Assembly: GCF_002234675.1 (NCBI RefSeq)
Contig: NC_019876.2
Coordinates: forward strand, 17,367,354 to 17,431,353
Direction of reading: 5' to 3'
Source of the DNA: Oryzias latipes
Taxonomy: Eukaryota; Chordata; Actinopteri; Beloniformes; Adrianichthyidae
DNA: 64,000 nucleotides
The first letter of the stretch is position 1. The number at the start of each line of letters is the position of its first letter. The position numbers and the translations under genes were made by a program. Below the pieces are notes generated by a model that saw only the letters and a list, made by a program, of their open reading frames with translations, had not been told where the DNA came from and did no database searches. Positions 35,257-46,854 of the stretch are shown piece by piece.

Positions 35257-35269
35257 GAGATTTTTTTTG

Positions 35270-35855
35270 TCATTCCTGCTCAAAACTCTGATTCTTTCTC
35301 ATAAACAATCATTTGTTCACATGGTGTGTACTGTTCAGCTACTTTGCATGTTTCTAAACCAACTTATTATATAAAAGCACTCATTTTCATTTGAGGTAGT
35401 TTTCTGTTTGCTTACACAACTAAAATCTAAAAACTAGACTGGAGTTCTAAAGATGCTAAACGTTAGCAACTAAATTATCACACAAAGTAACTTAAAAAAT
35501 AATGAAATAATTGCTTAAACTGCCAAGTTAAGCTATATATTTAGACTGAAACACAAATACAGCTTTAAAATCAAATATGGAAAAAGTATAATGTAGTTTT
35601 ATCCATTAGAAAGTGAAGAATGTCAACTGTGTTAAATTAACTTAAAAGGTAATTTTTTAAGCTAATGCCTAAAAAGCACCAATTACAAAAAGCCAAAACT
35701 GCAGGTTTTCATACAATTTAATGAAGTAAATATTTTAAATAATGCATTAAATTTCTATAGCATAACTCCTAAAAGTGTTTGAACAAAAGGAAAAGGCAAG
35801 ACTGATTAATAAAAATGCAAAATTGTTGACAACTAAATGTTACTGAATAAAACAT
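35270..35855. other. AT-rich intergenic sequence
   Basis: Very AT-rich and without an open frame of note. Confidence 0.4.
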
Positions 35856-36070
35856 TCCAAATAACTTAAAGTAGCCAATTTAAGTGTACTACAAGTATAC
35901 TTAATCTATACTACAAGTGAGGCAGTTTATTAAAGTTTACTTTTTATATACTATTTATATATTGTTAACTTAAAATGTTCCAATTTAGTCTGAAGAAGTA
36001 TTCAGTTAATCCTACACTAAATCTCTAACTAGTACAAGTTACTTGCTATACTCATGTTGGTCTATACTTA
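35856..36070 (+). repeat. Dispersed repeat S, copy 1
   Basis: Shares a 30 bp core (from GTTCCAATTTAGTCTGAAG to AAGTATTCAGT) and about 150 bp of diverged flank with the reverse complement of 45740-45950. Both copies carry AT-rich 'actatatatt'-like flanks. The family is unnamed. Confidence 0.6.
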
Positions 36071-36374
36071 ACTAAAACTAACTTCCAATGTTCTTCTTTT
36101 TGATAATAGAACCTTAAAAAAATTAGAGGGGAAATGGAAAAATCTAACTATTTTTTGGAATTCTTTACTTACAGGTGTTTAAAAAAACTTTAAAATGATT
36201 CCAGATAAAGTAATATTTCCATGTGGGAGTTTGCTAAACCTGAAGTCGGATCTCAAAAGAGCAATTTTGGAAACCTTTAAGAAAATTAGTACACTTTGAA
36301 GTTTTTTTATTAAGTTAACAATACATACATAAAATTAAAAAAAAAATTGTATTCCTCACTTTAATAAACTGTAA

Positions 36375-36579
36375 CCCTTGTGCTATCCTAGGCACTTTAA
36401 CATTGGGAGTTGGGTCATCTAGACCCACTAGACAGTGCTCTGAACCTTTTTTCTTCAATGATTTGTGATCTGCACTGGTGTCCATGGATTTCATGAAATC
36501 TTTCCACCTTTATCCACCTTTGTCATGGTAGGGAGAACACATCAATGTAAGGGTGGGGTCATCTAAGATAGCACAAGGG
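36375..36579 (-). mobile_element. piggyBac-like MITE, copy 2
   Basis: 205 bp, minus orientation relative to copy 1. It starts CCCTTGTGCTATCCTAGG and ends TAGCACAAGGG, flanked by GTAA (36371-36374) and TTAA (36580-36583). The interior with 'gaacctttttcttcaatg' and 'gtccatggatttc' matches copy 1. Confidence 0.85.
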
Positions 36580-36583
36580 TTAA

Positions 36584-37140
36584 GTATAAAATGACATCAG
36601 CAAAATCGTGCCACCTTTTGGTTATTTGCTTGAAAAACTGAGAAAAATAATGTACAGAATTTGATTGTGTTCTTCCTAATATTAATAGCTGTAATGAATT
36701 AATGGGATAAAATATTGTTAAAACTCAACGGCATTTTTTAGATGTGCCACTTTCATCTCAAATGTACGGTGGCTCTGAAGTGCAAATCATGTTTAAAAAT
36801 CACTCTACGCAAAAACATTGTGATTTTCACAAAAAAAGTAAAAAAGCACAAATGAGCCACTCCAACTCAAAGTGAGTTATGTAATATTTTAATGTTTCAT
36901 AAAAAATCAAATTATATGAAAGAGCAACAACGTAGAACATTACAATTAAATCAGTTAAATGTTAAAAAATATAAAATTAGTTTAAAACTTAATTAGAATG
37001 AGTAAATATTAATATTTTAAACTTCTAGGTCTATAGGTATTGACCTGTTTTTGCATCATTAATTTTAATTGGATTAAAAGTACGTTGCTAATCTTTTTCT
37101 TTTGTATTATTTTTGTCAGAATCAACACAATTACTGTTGG
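36584..37140. other. AT-rich intergenic sequence
   Basis: AT-rich, no frame or recognised repeat. Confidence 0.4.
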
Positions 37141-37365
37141 GCGTTTTAGCTTTTGAGCAAGGCTGCAGTTCTACAACTTGGCCACTAGGGTGCGTCTGGT
37201 GAAAACAGACGAACCTGATTCCAGGACCAAAGCCGAACACTCCCGGAACAAATAACCACATGTGGACATTTCATTGGACGGATTTGAGGTTTTCCTGGAT
37301 CATCTGACAGCTTTAAAATGACCTCCAGTCGCGGAGAAACCGTATCCGGTTAAATTCCCGCTAAG
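37141..37365 (+). promoter_or_regulatory. Putative promoter / 5' UTR of the unrecognised 298-residue gene
   Basis: Composition becomes less AT-rich just upstream of the start codon at 37366, with CpG sites ('cagtcgcggagaaaccgtat'). No TATA box is seen at a useful distance. The call rests on position only. Confidence 0.35.
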
Positions 37366-40300
37366 ATGAGCAGTGGAGGCGTGAGTACTGTTTCGGATGT
37401 GTTGCTGTTTGTCTTTTTCCTCCCTAAATCTGCATTTGTTTTTCACCTAAACATTACAAGGGCAGTGTCTGATAACAATGGCTGGACGCTGGATGCTGGG
37501 GGGAGGCGTTGCTAGGATACAGGGAGGATGCTGAGGTGTTGCAGCAGATTGATGTCATTGTTTTTGGTTCATGTGGTTCTTGTTTGTAGAAGCGAGAGAG
37601 GGAGACGAAGAGGAAACTGCAGCACTTTCTGAATGATTTGGCTCTACTTGGATCCTTACAGGTCTGCTCCGCCTCCTATCAGCGCAACAAGGTGTCCGTT
37701 CATCAAAGCAGGGACAGTTTTGTTTATTCCTCATGCAGGGTTTTAAATACTTCCAGCCGTGGCTCAGAGGGAAAGAGGAGCTGCTGCTGACCGTCGTCAA
37801 CGAGGATCTGGTTAGTGTCTAGTTTTAGAGAAAAGTAGACTTCATGGCCCCTGAAGTCCAAAAATCATCAACAAAAAACATTTTTAAAAATCACAATCAA
37901 AAAAGCAACACAAATAAAACAAATAAATCTTTCATTTTTTTGGAAAATATGTGTTTTATTGTTTGTTTTGCTTGGTTAATTGTGAAATTTCAAATGTTTT
38001 TGCATGGAGTGACTTGTTGGTGTGACTGGCACTTCACCCCTCTTTGCAGGGTTGTCGTTCTCCTGGTTTTGTGGTGTCCAGAGCTTCCTCACGCTCCTCC
38101 TCCTCCTCCTCCACCTCCAGCAGCTTGAACAGCAGTGACATCTCTCCCAGCAGCAGCTCCCCCAGCCTGGCCAGTGGGAGCAGCTCCCCAGTGCCTGGAG
38201 ATCCTGAGGGGCCACAAAGTCCACCGTCTCACAAACACATCAAGACGCAACCTCACACTTCCAGGTGATGAACACAACTGTGTGTAGCACAGTAGCAGTT
38301 GTTAGTGACAAGCCTCCATCATTTACTGTTCTTTCTTTAAATGCGTGGCGGGTTTAAAAGTACAATTTTAATAACAGAATTACAATATTGATGAATTGAG
38401 AGGGCTTTTCAAAGTAAAGTGCAGCTTTATTTTCTGGAAAAAGTGCACCATTATTTAGATTAAAACAGATGTCAAACAGGAAGTGATGAACTAATAATAT
38501 TTGTAGAACAATTTTCTTCCTTTTTAAATGTCTCAAGTTTAATCATAGAAAGTGTTGTGAAATAATTGCCAATAGATGATGATAAAATATGAGTTTTAAT
38601 GGGATTTTCTTCACAAACTTTCAGAATAAAGGTAAACAATAAGAAACACACCGGAAATCTACTTTTTTTCCTTTTGTAAAACCACAACCTGATCAAGTTG
38701 ATGTCATGAATCTCATACGGACTATTTTGAAGTTTCCAAAAAACCCTCTGTTTCCCAAAATAGGATATCTTTTTTTTAAAGTACTGATAATGACAAGTCA
38801 GGACTAAAGAGAATTTTTAAATAAAAAAAACTGTTCTTGACACAGAAAAAACTTTATTGCAGGAAAAAAAAGACGTTACCAATTAATAGATGCGTTATTA
38901 GGCTTTTTCGATATTAAATGCAGTTTGACAAAATAAAAGTATAGAGAGAGCATTATACTATTAGACTTCTTCTTGCCCCGTCACATGATCATCACCTTGA
39001 GCTACACAAACTGGAGCACAAATCTGAAGACATTTATTAAGTTTAAGAAAATTTGGCAAAAACTTTTACATTTTGTTAAAAAATAAAGTTTTAGAATTAT
39101 AAAGATAACATCTGTTCATTGCAAGGAGATTTGAAAAAGTACTACTTTTAACACTTTTTACCTTTATCATTTTTTTTAATAACATTTGTTGGATTTTTTA
39201 AAGATAAAAACATAAAAGATTTAGGTAAAAAGTTTTGTGTAATTTGATTTTGACTCCTAAACATTCAAACATGGGATTTTATCTTAAAAATTCTTCCTTT
39301 ACAGTTAATTTAAGCTCATTATTTTCCGATTGGAAACTGGACGATTGGATACTTTTTCATAATAAATTTGTTAGACTGTCAAGTTAAGTTTCTCTACTTT
39401 TAATGGAACTAAATGGGAAAAGAGGGAAAGTTATCATTCAAATAAGAAAATACAGGAAATGGTTTTGACATCCAACATCACAGTTCGTCGTGTTTGGAGA
39501 CCTCAATGCCTCAGCTTAGCAATCCATCTTTATAAAGAAATAAAAATATCAACTTGAAACGTTTTTTTTATTTTATAAAGGAATCTAAAAATGGACAATT
39601 ATCTCTTTTAACGTTGCTTTTTTTTAAGCACATTTAGGCTTAAATCTAACTAAAAACAATACCAAATAAGCCAGCTCAGTAAAAAACACATTTCTTTTGG
39701 CAGGGAATTCAGTGAAGAGCATCTACTTCCTGCGTCTCCCAGTGAAGGAGAAATAGCCGTGCCAGTAAGTTTGTCCAGGAAGTTTTTTTTTTTTTTTTTA
39801 AAGTGGATTAGCTCCATTTCTTTCCTCAGGAGGTGAACTGCACTCTGTTTTTACTGGCTGGCTACATCAAGTATGGACGCCCCTACGCTTGGATTCGCTC
39901 CAACCACGAGCGCCTGGTCAACATCGGAGGTGCCGACTCGATGGTTAAGGACACGCCCATGAAGCTCAAGTCCATCACAGACTGGCAGACTCGAGGTATG
40001 GAGACAATTTGTGCCCGTTTTGAGTTTTTATGTGAGCTAAATCCCCTGCAGATGTGTTTGATGACGAATAACTTTCTGTTCCCAAAAACATCACTAACAC
40101 ATCATCCTCAGCAGACTAAAGCTAAAGTTCTTGGAGTCTGATTCCCAGGCGTCCGTGTTTGGGACGTGGTCAGTGAGCTGGTTTGTCTTTGCACCGTTCC
40201 CTCCCCCTCCAACCCCTTCGCGCTGGACATGCGCTACGTCAAAAGCCTCCCCGCGCCCGAGCGCTTCCTCGTGACGGGAGCTCTGATGAGCTTCCTGGAG

Positions 40301-40518
40301 ATGTACGTGGTGTACGGGGACCGAGACGAGCTGCACTACGACAAAGGTGCTTCTCCTATTTAGTCAGCAGGTGGTGCCGTTGAGCCCCGTGTTTTAGTGA
40401 TGGGGAAACTCTCGTTGCAGTGTTGGAGGAGGTGCAGCCTCTGAGGCGTCTGCATGTCCAGTCCCTGCTGGAGCAGCAACGACTCCGCAAACCCTCCATG
40501 CACGACTCTTCCAGATGA
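37366..40518 (+). CDS. Conserved vertebrate-type protein of unknown identity, 8 exons
   Basis: Exons: 37366-37380, 37590-37661, 37739-37810, 38050-38264, 39704-39764, 39830-39995, 40149-40346, 40421-40518. All junctions are GT..AG, the frame is unbroken (897 nt, 298 residues), and the ATG has A at -3. Layout: a charged N-terminus (MSSGG, then KRERETKRKLQHFLNDL); a helix-prone part with GFKYFQPWLRGKEELLLTVV; a Ser-rich, probably disordered linker (about 62-105); and a dense, globular-looking C-terminal part (about 145-298). The C-terminal part contains YIKYGRPYAWIRSNHERLV, KLKSITDWQTRGVRVWDVV and a MSFLEMYVVYG segment, ending in a basic helix. There is no signal peptide or membrane segment. 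I do not recognise the family and assign no function. The steady codon quality across eight junctions argues for a real gene. Confidence 0.85.
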
Positions 40519-40545
40519 AGTTCTACTCCTCGACCTCAAGTTTAA

Positions 40546-40739
40546 CCCTTGTGCTATCTTAGATGACCCCACCCTTGCATTGACGTGTTCTCCCTACCAT
40601 GATAAAGGTGGAAATATTCCATGTAATCCATGGACACCAGTGAAGATCACAAATCATTGAAGAAAAAGGTTCAGCGAACTGTCTAGGGGGTCTAGATGAC
40701 CCAACTCCCAATGGTAAAGTGTCTAGGATAGCACAAGGG
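40546..40739 (+). mobile_element. piggyBac-like MITE, copy 3, in a predicted 3' UTR
   Basis: 194 bp, starts CCCTTGTGCTATCTTAGA and ends GGATAGCACAAGGG, flanked by TTAA (40542-40545) and TTAC (40740-40743). It begins only 27 bp after the stop codon of the 298-residue gene. It is therefore almost certainly within, or ends, that gene's 3' UTR. Confidence 0.87.
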
Positions 40740-40743
40740 TTAC

Positions 40744-42923
40744 AAAAATCCTACAATGAGTCCGAGTTCCGTCACTATTCCTCGGTTAGCGCACTATTTA
40801 GGACGTTTGCCATTTTGTAAAGGTGTCCGAATCGGCATTTCCCGAATCCAGAGCCCTGGAAATTTTCCATAAGTCTCTGTGATAAACCAGTAACCACGGA
40901 TGTTCACTAGAAAGGTGAAGATAGACCACAATGCTTTGCGTTTGAACGATTGGTCGATTGAAATAAATTGATGTACATTTAATTTTTATAAATCCTCCAA
41001 GAACACAGTGAAGTCATAGTCTCTAAAATGTTCGTATTTATGACGTCACCCATACACAATGACTTATTTCTGGTACAGACTAAATGAAATCGCCAAAGAT
41101 CCAGGAAGACCATCTAGTGCCCTAGATTTTCATGGAATTCGGACACATGCAATTTTTTTTAAACTTCAAATATGACTGTATGCGAGAACTGGACTGAAGT
41201 GACCCCTCCCCCTTTGTGTTACAAACAGGAAGTGCCCCCTAGCTCCAAACCAAAATCCCGTAAACTTCGACAGAAAAGTAATTTAGTCATATTTGACAGA
41301 ATAACCGTTGTTTGCCACTTTTTTTTTAATCATTCTTGCTAATTTAATTCTTTTATTTTTCTTTGTGCAAGTTATTCAGGTTATGAACTGACCACTCAGA
41401 TGCCTCAAAGTATGTGGTCTGATGTCGAACGTCGGAAATGTTTGATAGATTTCGTGTAGCTCATGTTCAAGTGGTAGGGGTGTGGACTTCCAACAAGCTC
41501 GCCCCTGATTGGTGAGAGTGGTTGCCATAGTAACAATGACTCAGACTTCGTCTGGCTCCAACAGGTCGGCGTCCGTATTGGGAAATGGCAAAATTCAAGC
41601 AAGGCATCTTTTACGGGCGACGTCACACTCAATCGGTCCAGTTCTCACATTCACCGTTTCGGGGGTTTAAATCAATCCAGATTTAGGAATTTCAAATTAA
41701 GAGCTTTAGATATCCAGATTAAACACCAAATTAAAAGCTCTTTTATAGGCTACTATTGACAAAAATAGAGAAAATAAAGTCCTGGGAATTCAGTCACATG
41801 AAAAATCACAAGTCCCAGGACTTGTAATAGCTTTGCCCCCACTCCCCCAGTATTGAGGACAACAACTGTGTTTACTTCAGGCCAAATATAACATTGGAAA
41901 AATGAAGCCTTCCTGTCAGCAGACGGACCATTCCTCAACACTAAAAACAGTGAGTTCAAGCAGGTTACACATTTATCCACAAGCTTTATAAAAAAAAACT
42001 TTTAATAATTCTTAAAATACATTTTTCAGTTTAAATATGTATAACATAAAACAGTACATTGATAAAATACATCCTAAAAGCAGGCAGAGTAACCCCCCCA
42101 ATCTTCTGACAGTAGGGTTTTGCCATTTGTAAATTAAAACGTTTAAAAAAATAAAATAAACTGCAAAGAAAATTCTGCAGTCAAAAGACACTAAAAGTAG
42201 ACGTTTGCGGCGGTTTATAGCCTGGCTTTGGTCGGAGACGGAGGAGGAGTATGAGGTCGGAGCAGCGGATCCAGACTTGTAAACTTGGCGTGAAATGATT
42301 GGAGATGAAAAAGAAAACGAAGGAAGAGACTTGGGAATTTCAGAGCCTGGTGTGAGAAGGATGAAGACATTCCTTGAGTCTCTGTTTAGAATGCAGGTGC
42401 ATGGCTGCACATTCCTCACAGAGGCTTAAAAAAATGAAAATAAAAAAAAAGGGGGGGACACTTTGTTCGTGGTTTTGCACAGATCCAGGCAAAACCCCAC
42501 AGCAGCTTTCCCCGAACAAACCCCACTCGCTAAAAAACCCAGACCGGCCGTTTTTCATCCATTTGAAGCAACACTGCAGATTCATCTGGAGCCTGTTCAT
42601 TACAGCTAGGATGCAGGTTCCACACCCCATTTACATTTCACAGAAATTAAGGCTGAACCGTCATAAAGGCAATGCTCAGAAAGAGCCTTAACGCAGTGAC
42701 ACACGCCTTCATCCCATGTTGGGTTTCTGTCCTGGCGTTCGTTTGGACAGTTTTAATGGCACGGCGCTGATCTGCAGCTGAAGTCCCTTCATGAAGACTC
42801 TTCATTTTCCAGTTATGCTTGTTTTCCAGCAGCGTTTGATGCCACTTTGCAAAGGTGGGGGGACACCTTAGCAGTCCTCCCTTTGATCCCATAATGCATG
42901 TACGTTGATGTGGGGGTGGGGGT
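40744..42923. other. Intergenic, tail-to-tail interval
   Basis: No gene. 41160-41640 contains blocks such as 'ggtaggggtgtggacttcca' and 'gggcgacgtcacactcaatc' that look transposon-derived. The part after about 42000 should include the 3' UTR of the PTB-domain gene on the minus strand. I see no further gene between the two stop codons. Confidence 0.4.
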
Positions 42924-45248
42924 TCAGCTCCAGTTGTTGGAGGCGGATCCTCTTCTGCTGATGGTCCTCATCGGGCTCCGGGATGCAGAGCCTCTCCTTT
43001 TCCAGCGAACTTCGGAGAAACACCGAAGTTAGTGATTGAAGCCGATTAATGAACCGCTGAATTGAAAAAAAAATGTGACAGCCTCACCTTTCCCCAAGCT
43101 GGCGGGCAGCGTGGAGCTCTTGGAAGGAGAGCGGCGGGTCGTCTCCTCCACCAGCTTCGCCCTCGCCTCCCCCGACGTCAGCGTGGACGAGCCGTCCTGC
43201 TGCCAGTCGCTCAGCGCTCGCTGGAAGGAGCGCGCCAAACACGCCGTCATGTCCCGCGCCCGCTCCGCCCGGCTGCACCAGAACACCCGACACTGCAGCT
43301 GCTGGCCGTGATGTTTACAGATGTACAAGAAGACGTTGGGCCGGTTGGCGTCCGCCGCGCAGTAAGCGATGTCCTGCAGGTACGTCTTGGTGAGCTGCCG
43401 GCCCGTGCTCAGCTCCTTGACCTCCACGTATCGCGGCCGCACCACCAGGGCGTGATCTTTGCTCAGCTTCTTCCTGTTTGCAATACCTTCCAGCAAGTGT
43501 GCAATAGCGTCCTGGGCTTGCTCTCGATCCAAGGAGAAGATCTTCTCCGTGCCGAGGTAGTGGACTTTAAACAGGGGGTCACCATGGGAGAGCGATTCGG
43601 TTCGGTCGCGGCCGAACCGCCGCCGGAACGCAGCCGGAGAGTTCTTAATGGTCTGCATGAGCTGGAAGCTGCCGAGAGACATGGTGTGCTTGGAGCTGGG
43701 TTTAGAGGAAACCTGCTGTGGGCTGACTGCTCCTGTTGAGCCGTGGTCTTCGGAGGTCACTCCAGTCATTGGCCCGCTGCTTTGATCTAAAAAAAGAGGA
43801 GGAGAAAGGACAGAAATGTTCCATCACTGAGGCAGTTTTATTGCTTCCAGGCAGCATTTCTTTGAGCAGAGAAGAATGCAAGTCACACTGAGGCAGGAAA
43901 GCCGACCAGAACAGGTTCAGCCGCTAAAAAATGACAGACATGCTTTGTTTGGTTGCAACCTCACGCTTTAAGAGGGCTGGAAACAAGCCAAAAACAACTG
44001 GAAAGATACCGCAGCACCACAAGGACAAGTAAAAGTTTCATCGGTTGTCAAACACCTGTATGTGCATTATTTTTCCATCCCTGGGGGAGCAGAGGCAGGA
44101 TAACCCTCATCCAATTGCTTAAAAGACAAGTGTCAAGCAGGTACCATTCTTATGACCCCCACCATGGATTTGAGCCCACAACCGACTAGTCTCTGGCCGG
44201 ACACTCCACCAATCGGCCACCAAGTCCCTTTTCTTTTGGGTTATGAAACGCTGACCTCCCATTGTCTCCCCCCGTCCCCAGAGCCGCCCGTTCTCCCATT
44301 GTTTTTAACTCCTGTATTTTTTCCCGTCGCTTTCTTTGCCGTCCTTCCAAACATCCTACGCTCCGTCCTCAGCCTCTCAGAGCAAAGCAGTGACGGCTCA
44401 GAGCTGGAGACCATTGTTAGTGAAAATCCTGCACAGGAAACAGCTCCACACCCCCACACCCCCCTCGCATCCCCTAAATATTTCTCCTCCAAACAATGGC
44501 GTGCTTTTGACAGCGTGTCACATCAAGCCTTTACAGTCTGCTTAGGTCAAAAAGGAAAAAGTACTTTGATAATTTCACACACAAAAAACATCTTTCTTAG
44601 TCAGTCTGTGATAAAAATATCTCTGATTTGATTTGCATCCACAGGCAGCTACACTAATATTTTACTATCAGAACATGAAGTGTTTGTGTTTCCTGCTGGG
44701 ACACATTCCCCTTAATGCAGGACTGTGCGTCTGTCTGTGGGACAGACCAACCATTTCTAATTTTAGCTATAGTGCACACATAGGAACATTACTTGAATCT
44801 ATTTTCTAGCCTTTTATCAAATAAATGACTATATGACACACAAAATGGCATATTGGAGAAAAGCATGATAAGTAATTTAATCTTACACTAAAGCTAACAA
44901 GGCTTTCTTTAGACCAAAGTTGAAAAATAAAGTCTTTAAACTTAAAGCAAGCAAATTTCGTTTTTTTTTCTTTGTTTTAAGATCATTCCTGACCTAAAAA
45001 AATGACAGAAAACGCGATAAGCATAAAAAAGCCTCAAATAACGTTCCACCTTCGCCTTATGCCAGTAAAATGCAAACTAAAAATAACATTTTGTTTGGAC
45101 GCTAATATTTACGCTAAATTTGATTTAAAAACCGCATTTAAATGAAATTATTGCTTGTGACAGGACTTTATACGGTACAGATTACTTTTAAATAACTTAA
45201 TTTTTCCTGGTTTTATTCTTACCTGGCCGCAGTTTCATGCAAACGACG
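42924..45248 (-). CDS. PTB/PID-domain adaptor protein, 3 coding exons
   Basis: Minus-strand exons 45248-45233, 43786-43088 and 43009-42924 join in phase (801 nt, 266 residues). The N-terminus MKLRPDQSSG is followed by a Ser-rich part and SFQLMQTIKNSPAAFRRRFG. A phosphotyrosine-binding fold spans about residues 75-200: FKVHYLGTEKI as first strand, RPRYVEVKEL, IAYCAADANRPNVFLYICK, then QCRVFWCSRAERARDMTACL and the C-terminal helix ending near FQRAL. The tail is basic and Ser-rich (RWKRRGSASRSP, then RRGSASNNWS). PTB adaptors bind NPxY-type peptides of receptors; the layout recalls GULP1/FAM43/LDLRAP1, but I cannot assign an orthologue. The first ATG has a weak context, so M41 is an alternative start. 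The last junction has a poor polypyrimidine tract and is the least certain part. Confidence 0.82.
43787..45232. other. Intron 1 of the PTB-domain gene
   Basis: Frames of 159 codons (44152-44631, plus) and similar lack splice or family support. No repeats that I can name. Confidence 0.4.
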
Positions 45249-45620
45249 TGCGCGACACGTCAACGGTGGCGTCTGGAGAAGTTTAAAAAAAAAAGTCACC
45301 GTACTAGCAAACATTAAAGCCTAGCTAAATGCTACTGACAGTCCCGCGCGCGTCTGAAACAGCCTCGAAGAGAGGCGTCTGGCTTTTAAGAGCACGCGGC
45401 TGCTCGGACGTAGACACTACGACAGCGTGACGGTCGAGTCAATGAATCAGCGGGAGCGCGTGGGGGAGTCGGTTTTAAACGACGCAGGCGCGAGCTCGAT
45501 GCGCGCGCGCTTTGGCGGTAGGCTGGCTTTGATTCGAGAGGATGGCGGAGGTTTACACAAGAAGGATTTACGGTACGAGGTAGCGGGAACCATAACTGAG
45601 CTGGCTTTCACTTAATAACA
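45249..45620 (-). promoter_or_regulatory. CpG-rich promoter of the PTB-domain gene
   Basis: High CpG density compared with the surroundings ('cccgcgcgcgtctgaaac', 'gatgcgcgcgcgctttggcg', 'gacgtgcgcgacacgtcaac') directly upstream of the first coding exon. This is the clearest CpG-island-like segment in the window. No TATA box. The 62-codon plus frame here (45427-45615) is best explained by base composition. Confidence 0.55.
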
Positions 45621-45739
45621 GGAATACTTTGATTTATGACATTCGCCATACTTCTCTGAGAAGATACTGACTTTTCCCCAAAGTTTTTAAACACTTTGGT
45701 GAAAGTCAGTGATAGGCTTTTCATACAAATTAGTAAAAA

Positions 45740-45950
45740 GTAGTACACTTGAGAAAGTTTATTTTAGTATGCCTGAGTATAATATAACATGTACGTGTAG
45801 TGTAGAAGGTATATTGACTGAATACTTCTTCAGACTAAATTGGAACAATTCAATTCAATATATAGTATTGAACTGAATATATAGTACATAAAAAGAACAT
45901 TTCAAATATACTGCATCACTTTATAGAACAAGTACACAATCAGACTACTT
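45740..45950 (-). repeat. Dispersed repeat S, copy 2
   Basis: The reverse complement matches 35856-36070, including the core CTGAAGAAGTATTCAGT. It is in inverted orientation to copy 1, so the pair brackets the two genes between 37.4 and 45.2 kb. Confidence 0.6.
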
Positions 45951-46854
45951 TTTGCTGAGGAAGGGAAATATTTATTGGATTTTCCTTAAAATAAAAAAAC
46001 ACAATAATATCCATTCATTATATCCAAGTTTTGATTTTATTTTTAAGGAATATTTTGTAAACAGCATTTTTGTTAGTTTTAAATGAAAGGATTCATCATT
46101 TTACTATCAATAGTTCCACTTTTTTATACAACCAAACACTATTTGGTTTAAAGGTACATTTTAAAGATAAATCATTATGTAATTGAATAGTGTCAAATAA
46201 TAAATGATCTTGTGATCCAGTATCATGGCAGTGAAACCCAACACCACTATGCTTTTCCAGCAGCTGCAGGTTTAACATTCCTTTATTAGGGCATAAGTGC
46301 GCCAGCATACTGAGAAACCATCTGAAACCCACCACCTCTCATTAAGTTGGCATTGCGTCACGTGCTGAGATCTGCTTCTATTGCAGTTGGAACGGTGGCA
46401 GAGAAGAACTTAAATCAGTTCCACATGTGTGTACACGCTGCCCTGGGTGTGCCTGATGCTGCGAAACAGTAAGGCCCCTGTTTCTCCTGGGTTTTTGCCC
46501 AACAACAGTTAGGTTGTGGACGTCACAGTTGCCTCAGTGCTGAGCATGGCACACTGGAACTATTCTTGGAGCTTCGGTGACATAATGGACCGTCTCAGAG
46601 AGGAGCCGCCCTGCATAACGGACTCAGCATCCATGTGCAGACAGGGGTGCAGCTGCTGCTGTAGAGCACGCTGAAAAAGAGAACTGCACTTCATGTTCTG
46701 CGGCAGTCAACAGCAGAAAAATCTCAATGAACAAAGAAAAGTTAAGGTAAAATAAACAATTGCTTAAATAAAATCACTGTTATTTTATTCTTTTAGGAAA
46801 ACATAAGTTAATGCTAAAATAATTTTCACACTAAAGGTGCACTTAAAAGCCTTC
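45951..46854. other. Intergenic, nothing recognised
   Basis: AT-rich sequence with scattered CpG, no gene or named repeat. Confidence 0.4.

Noticed and set aside
43062-43739. A 225-codon plus-strand frame
   Set aside because: It is the antisense shadow of the large GC-rich PTB-domain exon. Its Arg/Pro/Ala-rich composition is what the reverse strand of such an exon gives.
44152-44631. A 159-codon plus frame
   Set aside because: It lies in intron 1 of the PTB-domain gene, has low-information Ser/Pro/Leu content, and no recognised motif.
45427-45615. A 62-codon frame in the CpG-rich segment, as a possible gene divergent from the PTB gene
   Set aside because: Its composition is explained by CpG content, it has no splice donor, and it is short. 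A divergent non-coding transcript cannot be excluded.
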